From an uncultured Bacilli bacterium (lineage in GTDB: Bacteria; Bacillota_I; Bacilli_A; ML615J-28; CAG-698), in assembly GCA_947627395.1 (NCBI GenBank), contig CANQVW010000010.1:1-23825 (forward strand): DNA of 23,825 nt, in the 5' to 3' direction. The notes below the pieces were generated by a model, which made no database searches, was not told the origin of the DNA, and worked only from the letters and a program-made list of their open reading frames with translations. Below are positions 17,301-23,825 of the stretch, piece after piece. Position 1 is the first letter of the stretch; each line of letters opens with the position of its first letter. A program made the position numbers and the translations under genes.

Positions 17301-17592
17301 TTCAGCTGCAAGACATAATACAGCCAACATTGAAGCATTTAAACGTTTAGCATGGACAACTGAAGAACAAAATTTATTATTAGAACAATGGAATAATACC
17401 ATTGGTGTACCTGAAGTTGCTGGTGGATACTACACAGGACGTAACTTAGAAAATGCCTTCCGTTATGTAGTAAACAACAATGAAAATCCACGTCAAACAT
17501 TAGCAGATTACATCCTAACCATCAATAGTGAAATTGATAGAAAACGTGAAGAATTTGGTTTAGGTACTTCAACAAAGGCAGCAAAGGAATAG
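14353..17592 (+). CDS. Membrane-anchored ABC substrate-binding protein with two N-terminal beta-sandwich (CBM-like) modules
   Basis: An unusually large (1079 aa) extracellular solute-binding protein; sugar-binding proteins of family 1 are normally 400-550 aa. Layout: an N-terminal hydrophobic anchor (about 13-33) with no lipobox Cys; a low-complexity Ser/Asn-rich linker; a beta-sandwich at about 135-285; a related second sandwich from about 320 to 455; an acidic/helical stretch at about 457-577, probably coiled coil; a last sandwich strand (TIDYLMV, near 580); then a family-1 binding domain from about 632 to the end (LAGRGPDVAI, FEGGYYALPYTQSFLVTFYRTDMFEE). The two sandwiches share the pattern of a glycine/tyrosine strand, a dipeptide IDxExPF/Y and a repeat of GEHDITIE/GTHTLTLE. 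Ribosome site AAGGAGG lies within the end of the GH20 gene. It should capture a glycan and hand it to the permeases next to it. Confidence 0.85.
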   Translation: MKRKINITSKMVKRTCLIVIGVAVFVLLLVVTIQSFNRGHVLSNSTPLNGSELSGEYLEYVDAHSTVDATTGEKNRPQPTGYAYSVNENNNNAVKSEFSSEKTQTANTIEVGGSAVEQDNNGTGNEVTINGVEYHYSGKSGSLVYTANVKEDGFYNLLLEYMPSTTEVYPEGEESGGANIERKILIDGEVPYEDLSNVAFQRVWADGGEKLVDLAGNEIKPKQVEKPAKRASYVYDQVGYVTEPYMIYFTRGEHDITIESIRENMLIANVYVTSVESYMTYDEYQQKYQDKAKVTGKISYQIQGEGGNEADGRFTNVTRSSSTIYAVSDRTSSYNVTIGEDGKKLKSSPVKLVLNTIGGAKWSSPGDWIRWDVEVEEEGLYEISLRCKQNVSRGLFSTRKLYIDDEIPFTEAQNCKFVYKSNWSIVTLGNEKEPFLFYLSKGTHTLTLECTLGDYATQISRVQDTIDDLNRLYRQIIQKTGISPDPYIDYFKDESGKKFIEEATAKFREARDTLLDVSKAITEISGEKSSETASLETMAVQLKQFADDHYKIQKNLSDFSTNISSLGTWILNVSQQALTIDYLMVHSADYKLPKANPNIFGSLWFGIKGFVLSFTYDYESVGLTAANSEWKNVDVWLLTSESQGREQANAISSMINEEKSNEDSRLNGINVTLKVVSPDVLLTATLAGRGPDVAINVANGTPVNYALRGATYNLATFTRQALDEYGFTNIPSFEEIALNEETRWFQQSAMVPYEFEGGYYALPYTQSFLVTFYRTDMFEEYGWEVPQTWDQVIDLIPELQNLNFQFYLPLNTVGSSSVVNQIFASKLYQSVDNARESAFYRTEINEFGSEYVESNFDSKEAMEAFEFWCSFYTDYSFPLQASFVNRFRSGETPIGIAGYDTYNTLAVSAPEIRGKWGFELLPGTIKTNEQGDEFIDHLGAASGTALIMMNQTEVPFEAWKFMQWFTSADTQAGYAREIEAILGSAARHNTANIEAFKRLAWTTEEQNLLLEQWNNTIGVPEVAGGYYTGRNLENAFRYVVNNNENPRQTLADYILTINSEIDRKREEFGLGTSTKAAKE

Positions 17593-17601
17593 GAGGAAAA
17601 A

Positions 17602-18597
17602 ATGGAAGAAACGATTAAAAAAGAAAACTGGTTCAAACAAAAATGGGCACAGTTTAAAGATTGGAAACAAAGAACCAGTATTAAAATCGACCATTGGAGT
17701 AGAAAAAAACCACTACGTCGTAAGCTTTATCTAAATCGTACCTTGTACTTGATGATGCTTCCGTATGTTATTTTATTTACTCTATTTACCGTTGTCCCTG
17801 TTGTCATGAGTTTCTGTTTAAGTTTCACTTACTTCAATATGTTAGAAGCTCCATCATGGGTAGGATTTAAAAACTATTTAACTTTGTTTTTAGATGATGA
17901 AATCTTTATTACAGCAATTAAGAATACCTTAATTATTGCTGTTGTATGTGGACCACTAGGATATTTAATGTCTTTCGTTATGGCATGGTTAATCAATGAA
18001 TTGCCAGGAAAACTAAGAACCATTATGACTTTAGTCTTCTATGCACCTTCCTTATCAGGAAATGCCATTACGATTTGGACATTGATTTTCTCAAGTGATA
18101 TGTATGGTTATGCAAACTCATTCTTGATGTCGTGGGGATTTATTTCTCAACCGATTACTTGGCTAACCAATGCGAAATATATTTTACCAATTGTTATTGT
18201 TGTTCAATTATGGATGAGTTTAGGTGTTAACTTCCTAGCTTTAATTGCTGGTTTAAAAGGAGTTGACAAAACACTATATGAGGCAGCAGCAGTGGATGGA
18301 ATTAAAAATCGTTGGCAAGAACTTTGGTACATCACTTTGCCACAGTTAAAACCACAGTTGATGTTTAGTGCCGTTATTCAAATTTCTTCAGCATTAGGTG
18401 TAGGTGCAATCACCACCTCCCTTGCTGGATTCCCATCTGTTAGTTATGCAGGTCATACCATTGTAAACCACTTAACAGACTATGGAACCTTACGTTTTGA
18501 AATGGGTTATGCATCAGCGATTGCAACAATTTTGTTTGCAGCATCTATTTTATTAAATAAATTAATCCAAAAGATTATTAGAAAGTTGGGTGATTAG
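17602..18597 (+). CDS. Carbohydrate ABC transporter permease, MalF/UgpA type
   Basis: A six-helix inner-membrane permease (331 aa) of the binding-protein-dependent sugar family. A highly basic N-terminal tail of about 45 residues precedes the first membrane helix (about 48-75). The ATPase-contact EAA loop is clear: EAAAVDG at 227-233 followed by the conserved ITLPQLKP. The ribosome site AGGAGG overlaps the stop of the preceding binding protein gene, so the gene is tightly coupled. It should pair with the next permease as a heterodimer. The substrate is set by the binding protein and is unknown; no ATP-binding subunit is in the window. Confidence 0.93.
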   Translation: MEETIKKENWFKQKWAQFKDWKQRTSIKIDHWSRKKPLRRKLYLNRTLYLMMLPYVILFTLFTVVPVVMSFCLSFTYFNMLEAPSWVGFKNYLTLFLDDEIFITAIKNTLIIAVVCGPLGYLMSFVMAWLINELPGKLRTIMTLVFYAPSLSGNAITIWTLIFSSDMYGYANSFLMSWGFISQPITWLTNAKYILPIVIVVQLWMSLGVNFLALIAGLKGVDKTLYEAAAVDGIKNRWQELWYITLPQLKPQLMFSAVIQISSALGVGAITTSLAGFPSVSYAGHTIVNHLTDYGTLRFEMGYASAIATILFAASILLNKLIQKIIRKLGD

Positions 18598-18598
18598 G

Positions 18599-19579
18599 GT
18601 GGCAAAGAAATCAAAAGAAGAAATAGAACTTAAAAAGAAGAAAGAAAAGTTAGATCGTAATGAGCGTAAATCGCAACGAATTGATTCTCGTCCTTTTGCT
18701 GAAATTAGTGAACTTAAAGTAAGAATGCGCTCAAAGAAAAAGAAAAGAATTAACCGTTCTTTACGTGGCGATATTGCTTTATTCGTTTTCCTTGCATTGT
18801 TTGGTATTTTAAGTATTTTACCTTTGGTTTTAACCGTATCAAATGCCTTTAAACCACTAGATGAAATCTTCCTATACCCACCAAGATTTTTTGTAAAAAA
18901 CCCAACATTAGATAACTTCTCCGATTTAGCAAATGCACTGGGATCCTCCATGGTTCCATTTAGCCGTTACTTCTTTAATACCATTTTAGTAACCATCGTT
19001 GGAACTTTTGGACACATTATCATTGCATCTATGTGTGCTTACCCACTAGCAAAATACAAGGTACCTGGTGGAGGATTAATCTTCGGTTTAGTTGTTTACT
19101 CATTGATGTTCCCATCATCCGTAACAGCTATTCCAAACTACATGGTATTAAACTGGTTAGGTTTAATCGATAGTTATTGGTCCTTAATTTTACCTGCCTT
19201 TGCTTATTCAATGGGACTATTCTTAATGAAACAATTCATGGAACAAATTCCAACAAGTTTAATTGAAGCAGCCAAAATTGATGGTGCAGGTGAATTCAAA
19301 ATTTATTGGACCATCGTCATGCCACTTGTTAAACCAGCTTGGGTTACCTTAATTATCTTATTGTTCCAAAGTTTGTGGGCAAATTCAGGTGCAACCACCA
19401 TTTATCGTGAGGATTACAAAATGGTAAGTTACGCCCTAAGCCAAATTGCAACAGCTGGTGCAGCTCGTCAAGGAACACTAGCTGCAGTAAGTTTAATAAT
19501 GATCGTCATTCCAATTGCTGTGTTCATTATTTCCCAATCACAAGTTATGGAAACAATGGCTCATTCAGGAATGAAGTAG
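18599..19579 (+). CDS. Carbohydrate ABC transporter permease, MalG/UgpE type
   Basis: The partner permease, 326 aa from this start. It opens with a remarkably charged, lysine-rich cytoplasmic tail of about 60 residues, then six membrane helices beginning near ALFVFLALFGIL. The EAA loop EAAKIDG (223-229) followed by VMPLVKP is typical of MalG-type permeases. Start: GTG 18599 is preferred because GGTGAT, which matches the 16S 3' end, ends 4 nt before it; a GTG at 18590 is possible and would add three residues. The stop of the first permease is one base upstream. The gene product is expected to bind a shared ATPase through the EAA loop. Confidence 0.92.
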   Translation: MAKKSKEEIELKKKKEKLDRNERKSQRIDSRPFAEISELKVRMRSKKKKRINRSLRGDIALFVFLALFGILSILPLVLTVSNAFKPLDEIFLYPPRFFVKNPTLDNFSDLANALGSSMVPFSRYFFNTILVTIVGTFGHIIIASMCAYPLAKYKVPGGGLIFGLVVYSLMFPSSVTAIPNYMVLNWLGLIDSYWSLILPAFAYSMGLFLMKQFMEQIPTSLIEAAKIDGAGEFKIYWTIVMPLVKPAWVTLIILLFQSLWANSGATTIYREDYKMVSYALSQIATAGAARQGTLAAVSLIMIVIPIAVFIISQSQVMETMAHSGMK

Positions 19580-19588
19580 GAGGCAAAT

Positions 19589-21379
19589 ATGAAAAACAAA
19601 ATCAAAATTTGTATTTGTATTTTAGTCGCTTTATTAACAATTACAGGTACGCAAGTTCAAGCAGCAACAGGATATACCTACGACCATCGTGGAGATGCTA
19701 TTTATTCCACGGAAGGTTTAACTGTTAATGAAACACCTTATCTAGCATCTACTTTAGGATTAAATCCTGATGATTTAAACTCACCATCAGATTTATTTGT
19801 CTATAAAGATGATGAAGGAACTTTAATTTATTTATTAGATGATTCCAAAGATACTTTATTTGTTTTCAATGATCAATTTCAATTATTACAAAGAGTATCC
19901 CATTTAAGATACAATCCAAATGAACTATATGCAACTGACCCAAGTTTAGTACAAACCAAAACTTCAAATGAAAGTTCTAAACCAACAGGTCTAATCGGTG
20001 ATGCTGATGTATTAAATTTAAATACACCAAGTGGTATCCACCGTGCAGTCAATCCAAACACAAAAGAAGATTTAATCTATATTTGTGATAAAGGAAATCA
20101 TCAAATTGTTGTTTTTAAAGCAGATAGTTATCAAGAAGAAAATCCTGAAACCAAAGAAGGAAGTTACCAGGTTTACCAAGTTGTTTCTGCACCATTAGAA
20201 CAACTAGGAAAAAATACTTTCGATCCAAAAGAAGTTTTGTCCGATTCAGCAGGTAGAATTTATGTCATTGCCGATAAAATCAATGATGGAATTATGCAAT
20301 TTTCAAAAGAAGGACAATTTAATTCTTATACAGGTGTAAACTATGTAACACTTTCTGCTTGGGATATTTTCTGGAGAAACTTTGCAACACAAGCACAAAG
20401 AGAAAAAATGACTACTTTATATAACACATCGTTTACAGATATGGTGTATAAAGATCACATGTTATATACAACTTCTTATGCAATTAGTGTCACAAAAGAA
20501 GTAAACGATGGAATTATGATCAAAAAAATTAATCCATCAGGAAAAGATGTTCTTCGTCGTAATGGTTATAATGCACCAAAAGGAGATAACAAATACATTA
20601 AAACAGATGATGGAAAAGGAACATATGGACCTTCAAAATTAGAATCTGTAACAGTAAATGAATATGGTGTATATACAGTTGTTGATTCCAACCGTGGTCG
20701 TTTATTTACCTATGACAATGAAGGAAATTTATTATATATTTCAGGGGAAAGAGGAGACTTAATTGACAAAATCTCTAACCCTGTTGCCGTACAATATTTA
20801 GGTGAAGATCTTTTAGTATTAGATAAAAACCGTCGTGCTATTATTAAATTTGAACCAACTAAGATTGGTAGTTTAATTAATAGAGCTGTTGAACAAGAGT
20901 ATAACGGTAGAACCACTCGTGAAGAACCCAAAGTCAATACAAGGACAAAAACATGGTGGATTGGTAAAGAAGACACCAAAATTGCATTTAGTGAACAAGA
21001 ATTCTATGAACAAGACGGAACTTGGTGGATTGGAGATACCAATACAGGAATTGAAGCAGAAGAACTTGCTGCTGTCGATTACTGGGAACAAGTTGTTAAA
21101 CTAAATGCCAACTATGAATATGCTTATATTGGAATTGGAAAAATGTATCAAAACCGTGGCGAATATAAACAAGCTATGAAGTACTTTAAATTAGGTGCAG
21201 ATCGTTACTATTATGGAAAAGCATTCAAACAATATCGTGATGCAAAGATTAGAAAATACTTTGGACCAGTTGTTATTACAGTTGCCGTTTTAATTGTTGG
21301 TGGAGTTGTATTTTCAGCTGTACGTAGAAAAAAACTCGGAATCAAAAGAGAAGAAGAAACAGGAATAGGTGACGAATAA
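19589..21379 (+). CDS. Exported beta-propeller (NHL-like) protein with TPR segment and C-terminal membrane anchor
   Basis: A 596-aa protein with a cleavable-looking signal peptide (about 1-25, ending VQA before ATGYTY). The main part (about 30-450) has repeated blade-like units: PSDLFVYKDDEG..IYLLDD, TPSGIHRAV..IYICDKGNHQIVVF, DSAGRIYVIADKINDGIMQF, VNEYGVYTVVDSNRGRLFTYD and NPVAVQYLGEDLLVLDKN. These fit an NHL/SGL-type propeller. A linker with two TWWIG motifs (W456-W457 and W479-W480) follows, then one or two TPR-like helical hairpins (about 496-555, NYEYAYIGIGKMYQNRGEYKQAMKYF) and a single membrane helix (about 559-577) with a basic cytoplasmic tail. This topology displays propeller and TPR outside the cell. 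Its function is unknown; location between permeases and a Yip1 protein suggests a part of the uptake machine. Ribosome site is AGGAGG. Confidence 0.82.
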   Translation: MKNKIKICICILVALLTITGTQVQAATGYTYDHRGDAIYSTEGLTVNETPYLASTLGLNPDDLNSPSDLFVYKDDEGTLIYLLDDSKDTLFVFNDQFQLLQRVSHLRYNPNELYATDPSLVQTKTSNESSKPTGLIGDADVLNLNTPSGIHRAVNPNTKEDLIYICDKGNHQIVVFKADSYQEENPETKEGSYQVYQVVSAPLEQLGKNTFDPKEVLSDSAGRIYVIADKINDGIMQFSKEGQFNSYTGVNYVTLSAWDIFWRNFATQAQREKMTTLYNTSFTDMVYKDHMLYTTSYAISVTKEVNDGIMIKKINPSGKDVLRRNGYNAPKGDNKYIKTDDGKGTYGPSKLESVTVNEYGVYTVVDSNRGRLFTYDNEGNLLYISGERGDLIDKISNPVAVQYLGEDLLVLDKNRRAIIKFEPTKIGSLINRAVEQEYNGRTTREEPKVNTRTKTWWIGKEDTKIAFSEQEFYEQDGTWWIGDTNTGIEAEELAAVDYWEQVVKLNANYEYAYIGIGKMYQNRGEYKQAMKYFKLGADRYYYGKAFKQYRDAKIRKYFGPVVITVAVLIVGGVVFSAVRRKKLGIKREEETGIGDE

Positions 21380-22059
21380 TGAAAGAAAAGTGCAAAATTG
21401 TTGGTCAAAAAATAGTACAGTTTTTAAAGTTTTTCTACGAAGAAGTCATTAAATTTCCAGCTTATATTTTAGCTCATCCATTAAAAGGATTTGAAGAATT
21501 TAAACGTTATAAAAAGGGAAAAGTATCAGTTTCTTTAATCTTCATGGTTTTAATGATTATTGTGAATGTGCTAAGCTTTCAATATAATGGATTTCTAGTC
21601 AATGATAATGAAATTAAAGATTTAAATACATTATCTCAAATTGCTTATATTGTTGGTATTATTTTAGTTATTACAGTAGGAAATTGGTCTGTGACAACAT
21701 TGTTTGATGGTAAAGGTAATATGAAAGAAATTTTCATGATGGTTTGCTATTGTTTATATCCATTAATTTGGGCAACAGGCGTTGGTATTCTTTTAAGTAA
21801 TGTCTTGGCTCAAGATGAAATGGCTTTATTTACATTAGTTATCGCACTAGGTGGTTTCTTAACAGCTTACATGTTTTTCTTTGGAGTGATTAGTATTCAT
21901 GAATATGGATTAATACAATGTGTTTTAACCATTTTAGCAACTATTTTAGCTGTATTAATTATCTTATTCGCATGTTTATTATTCTTTGATTTATTCCAAA
22001 GAATGTATGGATTTATCTATACTATTTACCAAGAAATTACATTGAGGGATTTGTTATAG
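21379..22059 (+). CDS. Yip1-domain integral membrane protein
   Basis: A 226-aa polytopic membrane protein. After a basic N-terminus comes the hallmark segment YILAHPLKGFEEFKRYKKGK, seen just before the first helix in bacterial Yip1-family proteins, then about five hydrophobic helices (roughly 52-74, 88-108, 118-140, 150-172, 184-210). Bacterial Yip1 proteins have no assigned biochemical role that I can name; I do not assign one. The start codon shares one base with the upstream stop (TAATG), with AGGTGA as ribosome site, so its synthesis is tied to the propeller/TPR protein. The family identification rests on the helix pattern and the HP...GF motif, so moderate certainty. Confidence 0.78.
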   Translation: MKEKCKIVGQKIVQFLKFFYEEVIKFPAYILAHPLKGFEEFKRYKKGKVSVSLIFMVLMIIVNVLSFQYNGFLVNDNEIKDLNTLSQIAYIVGIILVITVGNWSVTTLFDGKGNMKEIFMMVCYCLYPLIWATGVGILLSNVLAQDEMALFTLVIALGGFLTAYMFFFGVISIHEYGLIQCVLTILATILAVLIILFACLLFFDLFQRMYGFIYTIYQEITLRDLL

Positions 22060-22075
22060 AAAAGAGGTAACGTAT

Positions 22076-23825
22076 ATGAAAGCAAAGAAATTTTTCAAAA
22101 GATTTTTAAAAATTAGATATATAGTAGCTCTTTTACTTATCATTTGTGTTGTAATTGTTGCTTGTGTTTATTTTGTAGGTGGAATGAAATATCAAATATT
22201 AGCCCATGATACGAATATTCCATTTACTTATGAAGGATTTAAAGATTTCACAAGTTATCATAATGAATCAGATCAAGAAGATAATTGGTATGACAATGCG
22301 GAATATACTGGAAATCCATTAACATTTGAAAGTGCAAAAGTGGTTGCGAAAAATAATCAATATACATTATTCTTTGATGAAAAAACAACGATTGCAACTG
22401 TTGCAGTCAATAATACACTTGAAAGTGGAAAAGATCCTAATGATCCAAATAGTTATAAAACAACTTATTCAACGGGTAAAATAAGTGCTTCTGATTTATC
22501 TGCTGCTGCGAACATCTCAGTTCAATATGTTGATAATAGAACAGGAAAAGAACATACAGGTGAATTTTTGGATAGTTATTCCAAAAGTGTTTATTATGAA
22601 AATACTTTAACAGGAAGTATTGAAAAACATTATGGAATTAAATATTTAACTTCTGGTAAAGATGGTTATGATGGAGTTCAAATTTTATATTCTATTGGTA
22701 ACTTTTCTGCTGGTAAAGATTATTTCCCTCAAGAAATGTATTATACAGTGTATAAACCTTCTAAATATTCTTTTACTAAAGATGGAGTATTTGATGAAAA
22801 TGGTTGGGAAGAAGCTGTTTCATCATGGGAAAACAATTATTTACCATTAGTTGGTGGCGATTTGTTTAATACATTTGAAGAAAGATTTAGAGGAAATGTT
22901 GAAATTGAAGCAACCTGTAGAGGACCAGAATACAAAGTGACTTATCTTGGTACTGCAAATGTATATAGTGAAGAAGCTAGAGATTATTTAATGGAAGTAG
23001 TTCTTCCTGATTTATATGAAAAGGGTGAAGTTGACTTTTCACCTGAAGAATTCCCTGAAGAATATATTAGTAATATTTCAGCATTATCAACAAACAATTC
23101 ATATAAACCAAATGATTCAAATTATAAAGAATATTATTGGAAATTTCAAAATCTTCCGCAATCGTTAGTTGATCCTTTAGGAGAGTATTACAAAGAATAT
23201 TTCAATAATGAAGATTCTCCATTGACCAATAATCCTTTCCTTTATCTAAGTGCGTATAATGATTTAAAAGGGCTTTATTCTAATAAATTAGCAGATGATA
23301 ACCATCCATATAATTTCTTATCTTATATAGGTAGTGGAGCGCCACAAAATTCAAAAGCATATACTTTGCTATATAAAAATGGAGTTGTTTATGGTGGTGG
23401 ATCTTACTATCAAGTACCTGGAAGTAAACCAGTTGAGCGTCTAGATGGTCAAGAATTTGGTTTTGGTGGATTTGTTGCTAGAGATGATGAAGGTAACTTT
23501 ATCTATGATGAAGAAGGAAGAGTTACTCCACAAGTTTATACTTTAGCATTAACCAATTTGGATAATGATTTGATGGGATGCGAAGCTTCAACGGAATTGG
23601 CTGTATTTAATATTGCTATTGAATTTAAAATTAATGAAAATGGATTGGTGATGAGCGTACTATCAGATTCTGTAAGAGATGGAAGTAATGCAACGAAAGA
23701 TGATCCAAATTATAATTCAATTAAAGGGGATTATTATTTAAGTAAATATTGTATATTAGAAAATATGACTTCCATTCCAGCAAATACTGAACCAGGAGAA
23801 ATTATTGTTCCAGATGGATGTGGTG
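22076..23825 (+). CDS. Large membrane-anchored DUF5696-like protein, 3' end outside window
   Basis: An uninterrupted frame of 583 codons runs to the window edge with no stop. It begins with a strong ribosome site (AAGAGGTAA) 6 nt before the ATG. A basic tail (KAKKFFKRFLKIR) and one hydrophobic helix (about 14-36) give a signal anchor, with the rest outside the cell. Beyond it: a beta-rich region with NNQYTLFFDEKTTIATVAV (near 95-115), a Tyr/Asn-rich body, and at the right edge IIVPDGCG, which corresponds to the PDGSG-type motif that I associate with DUF5696 proteins. That family is typically 700-900 aa, so one third or so may be missing. I assign DUF5696 from this pattern, not from a search. 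It lies in the same transcript as the ABC system. A glycan-binding or glycan-cleaving role is inference. Confidence 0.72.
   Translation, partial: MKAKKFFKRFLKIRYIVALLLIICVVIVACVYFVGGMKYQILAHDTNIPFTYEGFKDFTSYHNESDQEDNWYDNAEYTGNPLTFESAKVVAKNNQYTLFFDEKTTIATVAVNNTLESGKDPNDPNSYKTTYSTGKISASDLSAAANISVQYVDNRTGKEHTGEFLDSYSKSVYYENTLTGSIEKHYGIKYLTSGKDGYDGVQILYSIGNFSAGKDYFPQEMYYTVYKPSKYSFTKDGVFDENGWEEAVSSWENNYLPLVGGDLFNTFEERFRGNVEIEATCRGPEYKVTYLGTANVYSEEARDYLMEVVLPDLYEKGEVDFSPEEFPEEYISNISALSTNNSYKPNDSNYKEYYWKFQNLPQSLVDPLGEYYKEYFNNEDSPLTNNPFLYLSAYNDLKGLYSNKLADDNHPYNFLSYIGSGAPQNSKAYTLLYKNGVVYGGGSYYQVPGSKPVERLDGQEFGFGGFVARDDEGNFIYDEEGRVTPQVYTLALTNLDNDLMGCEASTELAVFNIAIEFKINENGLVMSVLSDSVRDGSNATKDDPNYNSIKGDYYLSKYCILENMTSIPANTEPGEIIVPDGCG

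Noticed and set aside
18562..18951. 129-codon open frame on the - strand over the second permease
   Set aside because: It is antisense to a lysine-rich permease tail and shows no family motif or ribosome site; the low-complexity K/E codons explain the open frame.
22662..22850. Small + strand open frame within the last gene
   Set aside because: It is out of frame with the 583-codon frame that starts at 22076 with a strong ribosome site, and it has no site of its own.
1..23825. CRISPR arrays, insertion sequences, tRNA or rRNA genes
   Set aside because: No regularly spaced repeats, transposase frames or RNA-gene motifs were seen; coding genes fill nearly the whole window.

Overview
The window is AT-rich (roughly one third G+C by eye), every supported gene lies on the + strand, and Shine-Dalgarno sites are strong. 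TGA is used as an ordinary stop codon. Promoters are sigma-A-like with TGnTATAAT extended -10 elements. Together this points to a low-GC Bacillota (Firmicutes), perhaps of the Erysipelotrichia or a related gut lineage; the lineage is an inference, not proven.

Region 1 (1-1377) is the 3' end of a tryptophan operon: the C-terminal part of trpB, overlapping trpA, closed by a rho-independent terminator. Region 2 (1443-5404) has its own extended -10 promoter. It holds two tandem, translationally coupled and clearly divergent MgtE-type Mg2+ channels/transporters, followed by a tRNA-dihydrouridine synthase.

Region 3 (5416-12348) starts at a near-consensus promoter (TTAACA-17-TATAAT) and ends at a perfect hairpin terminator. 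It encodes a fusion of diaminopimelate (DAP) decarboxylase with an M19 dipeptidase, an AmpC/AmiE-like serine hydrolase, a PIG-L-fold deacetylase with an altered active-site motif, an S66 LD-carboxypeptidase, a GHL10 (DigH/YngK-like) glycosidase and the epoxyqueuosine reductase QueH. None of the wall-related enzymes has an export signal. I read the set as a cytoplasmic muropeptide salvage pathway that could end in lysine, with queH as a passenger.

Region 4 (12384 to the window end) starts with two inverted repeats and a strong promoter (TTGAAA-17-TGcTATAAT). It runs through a cytoplasmic GH20-like hexosaminidase, a 1079-residue membrane-anchored substrate-binding protein with two N-terminal beta-sandwich (CBM-like) modules, two carbohydrate ABC permeases, an exported beta-propeller/TPR protein with a C-terminal membrane anchor, a Yip1-family membrane protein, and a large membrane-anchored protein resembling DUF5696 that runs off the right edge. 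This looks like a specialised glycan-uptake machine with several surface parts of unknown role and no ATPase in the window. It is the best candidate here for a poorly described system. The linkage of regions 3 and 4 to amino-sugar or peptidoglycan fragments is inference.
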